DNA of 64,000 nucleotides from M1-B18 sp048264125 (GTDB lineage Bacteria; Bacillota; Clostridia; Peptostreptococcales; Natronincolaceae): the NCBI GenBank assembly GCA_048264125.1, contig JBLXDM010000010.1, positions 1-64,000 of the forward strand. Direction: 5' to 3'. This document shows positions 56,696-64,000 of the stretch, piece by piece. The notes beneath the pieces were generated by a model. It saw only the letters and a list, made by a program, of their open reading frames with translations, was not told the origin of the DNA and searched no databases. A program made the position numbers and the translations under genes. Within the stretch, counting starts at the first letter, position 1, and the number at the start of each line of letters is the position of its first letter.

Positions 56696-57922
56696 ATGCA
56701 AAATGTTTTTGATGTATTGAAGGAGCGTGGCTTTATTCAGCAGGCGACCCACGAGGAGGAAATAAGAGAGCTTTTGGGAAAGGGTCCTGTAACCTTTTAT
56801 ATAGGCTTTGATCCAACTGCCGACAGTCTTCATGTAGGTCATTTTCTACAGGTAATAGCTATGGCCCATCTGCAAAGAGCAGGCCACCGACCTATTTTTC
56901 TCTTAGGCGGCGGTACGGCTATGGTGGGGGACCCCAGCGGCAAAACGGATATGAGAAAGATGCTGACACAGGAGGAAATCCAGCACAATGGTCTTTGCTT
57001 TATAGACCAAACTAAGAGATTCCTCGATTTTTCCGAGGGTAAGGCAATCTTAGAGAACAATGCCAATTGGCTTTTAAACCTTACCTATGTTCCCTTTCTT
57101 AGGGAAATTGGCCGTCATTTTTCTGTTAATAGAATGCTTACGGCGGAATGCTTTAAAAGCCGTATGGAGAAGGGACTGTCGTTCCTGGAATTTAACTACA
57201 TGATCATGCAGTCCTACGACTTTTTAGAGCTTTACAGAAGATATGACTGCAGGCTGCAGCTGGGTGGGGATGACCAATGGTCAAACATCATAGCCGGTGC
57301 AGATTTAGTCCGCAGGGTTGAAAGAGAAGCTGCCTACGGCATGACCTTTACCTTATTAACCACCAGCGAGGGCAAGAAAATGGGTAAGACTGAATCTGGG
57401 GCCATATGGCTGAATCCAGAGAAAACCTCTCCCTTTGAATTCTTCCAATACTGGAGAAATGTCGATGACAAGGATGTAGAAAAATGCTTGTCACTGCTGA
57501 CCTTCCTGCCGATGGAGGAGGTCCGAAGACTGGGGGCCCTAGAGGGCGCAGAAATAAACAAGGCCAAGGAGGTATTGGCCTTCGAGGTAACTAAGCTGGT
57601 ACACGGTGAAGAGGAGGCAGAAAAGGCAATAGAGGCTGCTAAAGCCCTTTTCGGCAACGGAGCCCTGGCAGGCTCGGTACCATCTACAGAAATACCAAGC
57701 TCTGAAATAGCTGAGGGCATGGACATTCTTACACTTTTGATGAAGGCTGAATTAATCCCCTCCAGGGGTGAAGGCCGCCGTTTAATACAGCAGGGCGGTA
57801 TCACTATAGACGATGTTAAGGTTGAGGACCCAAATTTGACATTGAAGGAAGACAGCTTCAAGGCTGGTACAATAATGATTAAAAAGGGCAAGAAGACCTA
57901 CCATCAGATAAAGCTGATTTAA
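56696..57922 (+). CDS. tyrS: Tyrosyl-tRNA synthetase
   Basis: 408 residues, class I synthetase. The HIGH-like motif is HVGHF (about 46-50), the tyrosine pocket [20 protein letters not shown], the KMSKS-like motif [10 protein letters not shown] (about 225) and a C-terminal S4 RNA-binding domain ([16 protein letters not shown], about 360-375). ATG 56696 follows GAAGGAGGC. Controlled by the T-box upstream. Confidence 0.97.
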   Translation: MQNVFDVLKERGFIQQATHEEEIRELLGKGPVTFYIGFDPTADSLHVGHFLQVIAMAHLQRAGHRPIFLLGGGTAMVGDPSGKTDMRKMLTQEEIQHNGLCFIDQTKRFLDFSEGKAILENNANWLLNLTYVPFLREIGRHFSVNRMLTAECFKSRMEKGLSFLEFNYMIMQSYDFLELYRRYDCRLQLGGDDQWSNIIAGADLVRRVEREAAYGMTFTLLTTSEGKKMGKTESGAIWLNPEKTSPFEFFQYWRNVDDKDVEKCLSLLTFLPMEEVRRLGALEGAEINKAKEVLAFEVTKLVHGEEEAEKAIEAAKALFGNGALAGSVPSTEIPSSEIAEGMDILTLLMKAELIPSRGEGRRLIQQGGITIDDVKVEDPNLTLKEDSFKAGTIMIKKGKKTYHQIKLI

Positions 57923-57930
57923 ACTCTATT

Positions 57931-57967
57931 AAAAATACCGCTGACCTCATTGGCCAGCGGTATTTTT
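57931..57967. terminator. Bidirectional terminator after tyrS
   Basis: AAAATACCGCTG and CAGCGGTATTTT form a 12 bp stem; A and T runs flank it, so it can serve tyrS and the convergent gene at 57975. Confidence 0.9.
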
Positions 57968-57974
57968 TCCTTCA

Positions 57975-59120
57975 TTATTTTATGCTCCTGTAGTCCCTCA
58001 CAGCACCTACCCTTGCTACATAAACCATGTCAAACATTACAATGCCATATTTTTTCCCCTTTGAATCCTTCACATTGAAGTATTCGGTTCTATAGTCTAT
58101 ACCATTGGAGGACTGCTGTGTGGACCAGTATTTAACCCCTATTATCTGGCTTCCCTCTTTCACCCAGCTTATAAATACCCCTGTGTGTCCAGTATTGTTC
58201 TCTCTGGAAATATCTATAAAATCTCCGGCCTTAGCATTATTAAGATTGGTTACTGCACTTCCTATGCCATATTTCTCAACTGCTATCTGAATATTGTTGG
58301 TCTTCTTGTTGCCGCTACTGACAAACCAAATCAAGGCCATGTTATACATATCCTTATAGCTCATGCCGTTTATATCATCAGCGCTGATTCCCAATGCTTT
58401 GTTTCTTTCCTGCATAGCCCTTAGCATTACCTCAAAGGTTAATCCAACACAATGGCTGGCCTTGCTGCCGCTGGGATGTGCCTTTAGCAGTAGCTTGTTT
58501 TGATAATATAAATTCATGGTTACACCATTGTAGTTCATATAGTCATTGTTTAAAAGATATGGATACTTACCTATTGTATAGGTCTTGATAATATTAAGCA
58601 CATATTGATTTAACTCAACGCCATTTTCTGCCGAGCCATTATTGGGATTTGAATCCGGTATTACTACCTCTGGCTTCGAGGGCTCCACTGGCACTTCCTG
58701 TACAGGAGCTTCAATCGGCGCCTCTCCCTCATTTTCCGGTGTAGCTGGCATCTCAGGTGCCTCAGGTGCCTCCTGCTCCGGCTGTGGCTCTACTGGCTCT
58801 TCTACTGGGGTAGTTACCGGTGGTTCTATGATAGGCTTTGGTTCCGGTTCATCTATCACCATTGGCGGTAAGGTTGGCGTTATAATTTCTTCCTCAATAG
58901 CTTCCTCATCCTCTGTAATAGGTGTATTCCCTTCAGCTGTAATATCTACATCTGAATATGTAATGCCACCCTCATTTTCAGTCTCCAAATCCTCCAGCAC
59001 CATAACATTAAGGCCCTGCAGCTCCATTTTATCAGCGTATATAAATAATGTTGCCGATAAGCCCATCGACATAGCGATAGCTATTACTACCAGTAGCTTA
59101 GACAGAGATAATTTCTGCAT
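57975..59120 (-). CDS. Membrane-anchored or secreted protein with Pro/Glu-rich linker and Cys-His (CHAP/NlpC-like) domain
   Basis: 381 residues: N-terminal signal or anchor helix (about 7-30), a Pro/Glu/Thr-rich linker (about 70-165) likely spanning the cell wall, then a domain of about 200 residues. That domain has Cys in SKASHCVGLTFEVML, His in ENNTGHTGVFISW and AGDFIDISR, the Cys/His arrangement of NlpC/P60 or CHAP amidases. Peptidoglycan or peptide hydrolysis is inferred. ATG 59120. Confidence 0.7.
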   Translation of the reverse strand: MQKLSLSKLLVVIAIAMSMGLSATLFIYADKMELQGLNVMVLEDLETENEGGITYSDVDITAEGNTPITEDEEAIEEEIITPTLPPMVIDEPEPKPIIEPPVTTPVEEPVEPQPEQEAPEAPEMPATPENEGEAPIEAPVQEVPVEPSKPEVVIPDSNPNNGSAENGVELNQYVLNIIKTYTIGKYPYLLNNDYMNYNGVTMNLYYQNKLLLKAHPSGSKASHCVGLTFEVMLRAMQERNKALGISADDINGMSYKDMYNMALIWFVSSGNKKTNNIQIAVEKYGIGSAVTNLNNAKAGDFIDISRENNTGHTGVFISWVKEGSQIIGVKYWSTQQSSNGIDYRTEYFNVKDSKGKKYGIVMFDMVYVARVGAVRDYRSIK

Positions 59121-59321
59121 TTTTCCAAACCCCTTCTAGTCTGACATTATTGCTCATAAGTCAATTATACAGGGCTTGCCCTTTAGTTTACATAAGAAAT
59201 ATTTTACTATTAGGCTTTTGGTGCTGGTAATATTAACCTTTACTGATTTAGTTTGCTTTTACAACGTCTCAAAAATATAAGCATATGCTGCATTTTCTAT
59301 TGCAAGCATATGCTCAAAGCT

Positions 59322-59594
59322 TTATCCTTTATGAAGCCAATCTGCAAACCAGCTTTTTTGCTCCTTATGCCGTATTAAATGTACTTCATCGTATTCAATA
59401 TGCTGTAAATCGCATATATTTATTATTTCCTCTTTCTTCTCGCAGGGCAGCTGGGCTGCCGTACCACAGCTGGAGCTTACCTGACGGGGCACCGGCATAA
59501 GCCTGACCTCAATTCCCAATCCCTTAAAGAGCTTTTCAAAATTCAAAGCATGGGAGGTGGAATTGAAGGTCATTACACAATAGTTCTCCTTCAA
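59322..59594 (-). CDS. DUF3343 protein of the selenium-linked cluster
   Basis: 90 residues from TTG 59594 (AGGTGA site; a GTG at 59603 overlapping the previous stop is an alternative). The sequence LKENYCVMTFNSTSHALNFE and the conserved Cys in VSSSCGTAAQLP match DUF3343, a putative thiol-binding/Se-transfer protein often encoded with YedE. Third gene of the yedE unit. Confidence 0.82.
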   Translation of the reverse strand: MKENYCVMTFNSTSHALNFEKLFKGLGIEVRLMPVPRQVSSSCGTAAQLPCEKKEEIINICDLQHIEYDEVHLIRHKEQKSWFADWLHKG

Positions 59595-59603
59595 GGCAAT
59601 CAC

Positions 59604-59819
59604 CTATTTCTTTATATGTAATATAAAATCCTGCTGCTGCTCCTCTACCTTAACAGAATATCCCTGGTTAACTGCATAACGTTTTATATTTTCCACCGCC
59701 ACCATTGAATCCACCAGCACCCTGTGTTCTCTCCCAGCATGGAGCTCCAGTGCCTTTTTTGTCATAATAACAGGCTCCGGACAGGACCTTCCCCTTGCAT
59801 CCACTAAATTATACTCCAA
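59604..59819 (-). CDS. SirA/TusA-like sulfur or selenium carrier protein
   Basis: 71 residues from TTG 59819 after GGAAGGGGGGG; it overlaps the yedE stop by 11 nt. The TusA signature is VDARGRSCPEPVIMTKKAL with the CPxP cysteine that carries a persulfide or selenide. In selenium-using bacteria this form beside yedE is thought to help deliver selenium (family association). It would support Sec insertion into GrdA and GrdB. Confidence 0.88.
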   Translation of the reverse strand: MEYNLVDARGRSCPEPVIMTKKALELHAGREHRVLVDSMVAVENIKRYAVNQGYSVKVEEQQQDFILHIKK

Positions 59820-60921
59820 CTGAAGCCCCCCCTTCCTTTTTTGACCTCGTAGCTGTTGACTGTTTGGTGACATTTTGGACTACACTGACACCTATAATCA
59901 GCACTACTACAAAACCGACTACAACTGCTATTTTTCCATTTAGAGGCACACCATTTCCACTGGCTGCCAGACCAAAGTTATGGGCAAAGGCAGCACCTGC
60001 TATAAGCCCCAATATTGTTACGGTTGCATCACTGTCACCCTCACCTGCCAGTATAGTCTGTCTTAATGGACAGCCCCCCAATAGCACTGCTGTAACACCC
60101 GCTAGGGCCATCCCCATAAAATTCCATACATGCTCAGTGTGGGCAATAGGCTGACCTACAAAGCCTAGCTTAAAGGCCTCAAAATTAAATATAATATTTC
60201 CGGCAAGGGCAAAGACAAATATGCCAATTAGGCCCCAAAGATAATGGAAATCCTTAATCAGCATAGCATCCCTGAAGCCCCCCGCTGTGCATAGTCTTGT
60301 TCTTTGCAGCATAGCTCCGATCAAAAGCCCTGCACCCAAAGACATTAGAATAGGTGCCTTCATTGCACCCGGACCGCTCTCACTGAAGAATATAAAGGCC
60401 GGAGCGGCTACTAAAAGACCTAAAATACCCAGCGAAAGAACTGGCATGGTGTAGCCGGAGGCAGCTGGCTGTGGTGTGCTTTTTCCAAGTGTGAAGCCCC
60501 TCTTTAAAAATTCGATGCCCACTGCTATCCCGGCAGCATAGCCCACCAGCCCTACTAAAGCATTTAAATCACCATTAGCCAACCGCAGTATCATTCTTAA
60601 CGGACAGCCTAAAAATACTAAAGCTCCCACCATGAGGAAAAAGCCTAGAATAAATCTTAGCAAAGGTGTAGAGCCTCCTCTGGATTTGAACTCTCCCTTT
60701 GCCTTAGCCATTCCAAAGGACCCCAAAATAAAGCCTGGTATCTCAGGCCTTAAATACTGTACCACCTGAGCCCTGTGGAGTCCCAAGCCACCAGCAATGT
60801 CCCTGAAAAAGCAGGCAACACACACCCCCATATTGACGGGGTTTCCAAATTTAACTAATAATGCAGAAATAATTCCGATAATTCCACCCGTAGCGATCAT
60901 CTTACCATTTAGCTTATTCAT
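59809..60921 (-). CDS. yedE: YedE-type selenium (sulfur-family) membrane transporter
   Basis: 370 residues, about 10 membrane helices in two repeats, each with a Cys motif: FLGCPLRMIL (about 122-132) and LLGGCPLRQTILAGEGD (about 300), plus MGVCVACFFRD and RTRLCTAGGFRD. This is the YeeE/YedE family; the version encoded with SirA-like and DUF3343 proteins has been proposed as a selenium transporter. ATG 60921 follows AAAGGGGAGG. Confidence 0.9.
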   Translation of the reverse strand: MNKLNGKMIATGGIIGIISALLVKFGNPVNMGVCVACFFRDIAGGLGLHRAQVVQYLRPEIPGFILGSFGMAKAKGEFKSRGGSTPLLRFILGFFLMVGALVFLGCPLRMILRLANGDLNALVGLVGYAAGIAVGIEFLKRGFTLGKSTPQPAASGYTMPVLSLGILGLLVAAPAFIFFSESGPGAMKAPILMSLGAGLLIGAMLQRTRLCTAGGFRDAMLIKDFHYLWGLIGIFVFALAGNIIFNFEAFKLGFVGQPIAHTEHVWNFMGMALAGVTAVLLGGCPLRQTILAGEGDSDATVTILGLIAGAAFAHNFGLAASGNGVPLNGKIAVVVGFVVVLIIGVSVVQNVTKQSTATRSKKEGGASVGV

Positions 60922-61200
60922 TATTGACCTCCCCTTTATTTAGCTTCACCCCCATTATAGCTAACCAAGCGCCATGGTAATAATTGTAATTTTCAATAGA
61001 ACATTGCTAAATTATAGACAATCTCTATAAATATATAGAAGCCTTCAAATTTCAATGTATTTATATGCTTTGATTGACTATAAAGGAAGCTTATGTGGTA
61101 TCAGAATTTATTATTCCTGCAGTAAATAAGGGGGAACCTCCTAAGAACAACCTCCTAAGAGCCCTACGTCAAAGAAATAAAATTCATAATTTTTTAGACG
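60922..61200. other. Intergenic region upstream of yedE
   Basis: About 280 nt, AT-rich. Two copies of CCTCCTAAGA (about 61137-61158) occur 14 nt apart. A TATAAT occurs twice on the minus strand (near 61020 and 60960), so a promoter is likely, but the -35 boxes are poor. No gene is seen. Confidence 0.35.
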
Positions 61201-61226
61201 AAAAAAAAGCAGCCAACTGCGGCTGC
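61201..61226 (-). terminator. Terminator after the GNAT gene
   Basis: AGCAGCCGCAGTTGGCTGCT hairpin followed by eight T residues on the minus strand, overlapping the GNAT stop region. Confidence 0.9.
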
Positions 61227-61724
61227 TTACACTAATAGCTTTTCCATTATGGTAACATCCACCCATTTTCCATCCAACAGGCCTTGCTTCTCATAGGTGC
61301 CAACCTTTCTGAAGCCAACAGCTGTATACAAGCCCTGCCCCAGCTGATTGGTACTAAAGGTGCTTAGCACCAGCTTGTGGAAGCCCTCCTCCGCTGCTAC
61401 AGCTGTCAGGTGGCTTAATAGTCTTTTGCCTATGCCCTTGCCTCTCATTTCCCTCTCTACGTATACTGAAATGTCAACAACGCCATCATAGCAGCATCTG
61501 GAATTAAATACATTCAAGGAGGCCCATCCTACAACTCCTGTGACATCATCCTCTATTATTATAACCTTATGTCTAGGCGAACGCCCCTCCAGCCATTGCA
61601 GCATTTCTTCCCCACTACGGAGTCTTGTTTCCAGGGTTGCAACCCTATCCTCTATCCCCTGATTATAAATTCGGGTAATTGCCTCAACATCCTTAGCCTC
61701 TGCGGCTCTACATTTTAGCTCCAT
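61227..61724 (-). CDS. GNAT acetyltransferase (phosphinothricin N-acetyltransferase-like)
   Basis: 165 residues. The N-terminal IYNQGIEDRVATLETRLRS and the acetyl-CoA loop VEREMRGKGIGKRLLSHL (about 105-122) with FHKLVLSTFSTNQLGQGLY place it with the PAT-like group. It acetylates an amino group of a small toxic compound; arsenic-linked members (ArsN-like) exist, which fits the neighbouring arsM. ATG 61724 follows AGGAGGA. Confidence 0.85.
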   Translation of the reverse strand: MELKCRAAEAKDVEAITRIYNQGIEDRVATLETRLRSGEEMLQWLEGRSPRHKVIIIEDDVTGVVGWASLNVFNSRCCYDGVVDISVYVEREMRGKGIGKRLLSHLTAVAAEEGFHKLVLSTFSTNQLGQGLYTAVGFRKVGTYEKQGLLDGKWVDVTIMEKLLV

Positions 61725-61738
61725 ATGATATTTTCCTC

Positions 61739-62551
61739 CTATTTATATGCCTTTATATAGGCTCCCGCAAAGGCTCCGTCGACTATATCCAGACTATCCT
61801 CGTCAAAGAAATCCCCCACCAGCATTTTTTTGCCTTCTAAAAGCTGCTGAATCACCGATTTTGAATACACATGAGCAGGATTTATTTCTATTTTGCTGAA
61901 GCCCACCTTTTCCAATAGATCCTTGTATTCATCAATTCGAATTGTACCGGCAATACATCCTGCCCACAGCTCTGCACTACGTCTAATATCTGCCGGAACC
62001 TCCTTTAGGGCTACAATATCGGCTATAGCTAGTCTTCCGCCACTCTTTAAAACCCTATAGGCTTCGGCTAAGGCTCTTTCCTTATCCTCCGAAAGATTGA
62101 TAACACAATTTGACATTATGACATCCACACTCTCGCCCTCCAGTGGTATCTCCTCTATAAAGCCCTTAAGGAACTCCACATTAGTTGCCCCCATCTTTTC
62201 CTTATTGCTATTGGCAAGGGCCAGCATTTCATCCGTCATATCCAAGCCATATACCTTCCCCGCTTCACCAACATATTTTGCAGCCATCAAAACGTCGATG
62301 CCACCGCCGCTGCCCAGGTCCAATACGGTCTCACCCTCCTCCAGCTGTGCAAACAAAAGAGGATCACCACAGCCAAGGGAGGCAACAACCGCTTCCTTTG
62401 GCAAGCTTTTCAGCTTTTCAATATCATAAAGATTACTGCTGATGCCATCGCAGCAGGAGCCGCCGCCACAGCCGCAGCCACCGCCCTGACCCTCACTGAC
62501 CTTTTTGGCGATTCCTCCATAATAGCTTTTTACATTTTCCTTAACACTCAT
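61739..62551 (-). CDS. arsM: Arsenite S-adenosylmethyltransferase ArsM
   Basis: 269 residues from ATG 62551 (GGGAGAGGGAAGG). SAM motif VLDLGSGGGIDVL (about 82-94). As(III)-binding cysteines are in place: SLGCGDPLLF, MSNCVINLS and LWAGCIAGT. A cysteine cluster GGGCGCGGGSCCDG lies near the N-terminus. It methylates arsenite. Between marR (16 nt) and the GNAT gene (14 nt), so one operon. Confidence 0.92.
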   Translation of the reverse strand: MSVKENVKSYYGGIAKKVSEGQGGGCGCGGGSCCDGISSNLYDIEKLKSLPKEAVVASLGCGDPLLFAQLEEGETVLDLGSGGGIDVLMAAKYVGEAGKVYGLDMTDEMLALANSNKEKMGATNVEFLKGFIEEIPLEGESVDVIMSNCVINLSEDKERALAEAYRVLKSGGRLAIADIVALKEVPADIRRSAELWAGCIAGTIRIDEYKDLLEKVGFSKIEINPAHVYSKSVIQQLLEGKKMLVGDFFDEDSLDIVDGAFAGAYIKAYK

Positions 62552-62567
62552 ACCTTCCCTCTCCCTT

Positions 62568-63011
62568 CTAATCACAGCATTTTATTTTTTTCAAGGCATC
62601 CACCAGCAGCTCAAGGCTCTCCATAACCTGAGGCTGCTTTTCCTGCGGAATAGCACCTAAAATCCCATAGAAGTAGCTATTCATGCTTTCCTCTATTGTT
62701 TTATAGACTCCTGCCCCCTCGGCTGTAAGCCTTATTTGCAGATATCTTCTGTCCTCCGGATCAGGCATTCTTTCCGCCAGTCCTTGATTTACCAAATTGT
62801 TAACGGTTCTGCTCATGGTGCTATTATCCAGATTCAAGAGCTCTGCCAGCTGGTTTAAGGATATTTCCCCTGCTGTGCCGATTTCAACTATGGCATGGCA
62901 TTGGCCCAGTGTGGCACCGCAGCAGGAAAACTCACTCTTTTCCAGTATGCCAAGATTTCTGATTAGTATTTTTATAAGCTGCCTTAAGTATTTTTCATCC
63001 TTTAGTATCAT
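62568..63011 (-). CDS. MarR-family regulator with clustered cysteines
   Basis: 147 residues from ATG 63011 after GAGGTG; a GTG at 63020 lies in the ribosome binding site. The winged helix is at about 45-105 (LNQLAELLNLDNSTMSRTV, RMPDPEDRRYLQIRLT). Unusual Cys residues: SEFSCCGATLGQCH near the N-terminus and KKIKCCD at the end. As first gene of the arsM operon it probably senses As(III) or another thiol-reactive compound. Confidence 0.88.
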   Translation of the reverse strand: MILKDEKYLRQLIKILIRNLGILEKSEFSCCGATLGQCHAIVEIGTAGEISLNQLAELLNLDNSTMSRTVNNLVNQGLAERMPDPEDRRYLQIRLTAEGAGVYKTIEESMNSYFYGILGAIPQEKQPQVMESLELLVDALKKIKCCD

Positions 63012-63148
63012 TATTTTCACCTCATATTAATTGTATATTAAAACAGTTGTAACTTGCAAGTGTTATTTTTATAAAAATACCAAATTTTTATATTCGGTAT
63101 TTTTATAGGCTGTCTGATTCAAGTATTTTCATCGAAAGAATACTTCTT

Positions 63149-64000
63149 TTAGTTTGGCTGGGTTCCATGAAAATTCTTTATTTGGTTATCCTTGTCCAAA
63201 ATGACCTCCTGACCGTAGGCCGCCATAGAGAAAATCCCCTCTGCCTCCTCCAGTGTCAGGCCCCTGATATCCATATTCACCGGATCAGCCTCTCCTACCT
63301 TTTCAAGATAGAGACTATACAGGTATTGAATTGCCTGCGGTAGGAAGCCCAAAAGCCGTCCACCTATGGCATCAGCTGCTACTGGGTCTGTAGAGGCGAT
63401 TACCATTCCCTGAGTGCTGACGGACTTGCCTCCGGAGGGGCCGGTGCCAATCATAGCCTTATCGACGCTTATTATGGAAAGGTCGATGGGTGTCTTTTTA
63501 GCCATAGCTGTAATAAAGCCATGGAGATCCTGATGAATACCTAGCTTTTTCTTCGGAAAACCATGGATCTCCGCCGGAGGCCAGCCCAAGGCTATATTCT
63601 TTATTGAAGCGCTCATGGTGGCCTCCTCGTGATATTTCAGCTGAGTAAAGCTAATCAGCACATCCAGCTCCTCAAATAGCCTGTTTATCTTTGTCATGGG
63701 CACAATCGGATGGTCTAGATGCAAGTCGATATAAGGTCCATAATTCAGGTCTACAAATCGGATACTCTCCTGCTGCAGCACCTTATTATATCCAATTCCC
63801 TCAAATACACCCTTGGTTTCCTCGCCACCGGAGCCAACCGCAACAATAATCTCCTTTGGATTTTTTGTCTTTAAATATTGTATTAGTTCCCTTAGCGTTT
63901 CCGGCCCAACCACCGTTGCCGTATAGGGGGCCATGGCCTTTACCCAGTTGGGGGTAATGACAACTACGTCTCCTGCCTTAATTAACTCATTGATGGGCAG
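63149..64000 (-). CDS. DUF362 domain protein, partial (5' end outside window)
   Basis: The frame is open through the right edge, with 22 more codons before the first ATG (63934) reading ITPNWVKAMAPYT, so the start lies beyond 64000. Visible 283 residues resemble DUF362 proteins: ELDVLISFTQLKYHEEATMS, ALGWPPAEIHGFP and the metal-type SVDKAMIGTGPSGGK with ASTDPVAADAIGGRLLG. No ferredoxin cysteines are in the visible part. Function unknown. Confidence 0.85.
   Translation of the reverse strand: MPINELIKAGDVVVITPNWVKAMAPYTATVVGPETLRELIQYLKTKNPKEIIVAVGSGGEETKGVFEGIGYNKVLQQESIRFVDLNYGPYIDLHLDHPIVPMTKINRLFEELDVLISFTQLKYHEEATMSASIKNIALGWPPAEIHGFPKKKLGIHQDLHGFITAMAKKTPIDLSIISVDKAMIGTGPSGGKSVSTQGMVIASTDPVAADAIGGRLLGFLPQAIQYLYSLYLEKVGEADPVNMDIRGLTLEEAEGIFSMAAYGQEVILDKDNQIKNFHGTQPN

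Overview
The window looks like chromosomal DNA of a low-to-moderate-GC, anaerobic, amino-acid-fermenting member of the Clostridia (Alkaliphilus-like; genus is inference). The evidence is a glycine reductase operon with two in-frame UGA (selenocysteine) codons, a tandem glycine riboswitch, a membrane pyrophosphatase, a CggR-controlled glycolytic operon, T-box control of tyrS and strong AGGAGG-type ribosome binding sites. Most genes lie on the minus strand.

Left end (1-8262): an accessory island sits at the 3' end of the tmRNA gene ssrA. The living ssrA copy (7586-8262, minus) carries a group I intron of about 326 nt in its T loop. Two further partial ssrA 3' ends lie at 5219-5375 (no intron) and 1765-1970 (3' half of a related intron plus the ssrA end), so at least two segments appear stacked at this site. 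The cargo is an AIPR-family (phage-resistance type) protein, an ECF sigma factor with a membrane partner and a subtilase lipoprotein, and a tyrosine recombinase beside two hairpins.

8.4-23.7 kb: core genes on the minus strand: smpB, a TrkA_C membrane protein, rnr, DUF1294, hppA, secG, then eno, gpmI, tpiA, pgk, gap and cggR, with rpoN upstream. A promoter and a tandem GGGAC operator precede cggR.

24.0-32.2 kb: the glycine reductase operon. Transcription runs glycine riboswitch, grdX, trxB, trxA, grdE, grdA(Sec), grdB(Sec), grdC, grdD, terminator. It converts glycine to acetyl phosphate using NADPH-derived electrons through thioredoxin. A selenium-supply set (YedE, SirA/TusA-like, DUF3343) at 59.3-60.9 kb probably supports the selenoproteins.

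32.4-48.9 kb: single genes and small units: degV, trmL, cheX-like, speD, an MFS exporter, arginase, an exported flavoprotein and orphan response regulator, an MBL hydrolase, a Fpg-like protein lacking the N-terminal proline, a lipoprotein, glutamine synthetase III and P5C dehydrogenase, and a ROK kinase. The last two enzymes have long leaders with intrinsic terminators. The P5C dehydrogenase leader folds as a three-way junction followed by two consecutive terminators, and I cannot assign it to a known class.

49.1-64.0 kb: an ABC importer with a DUF3798 binding lipoprotein and an M24 peptidase, T-box-tyrS, a proline-rich exported cysteine-histidine (CHAP/NlpC-like) protein, the selenium set, a MarR-ArsM-GNAT cluster and a DUF362 gene cut by the window edge. 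A 176-178 bp palindromic element occurs twice, upstream of the MBL hydrolase and inside the tyrS leader.
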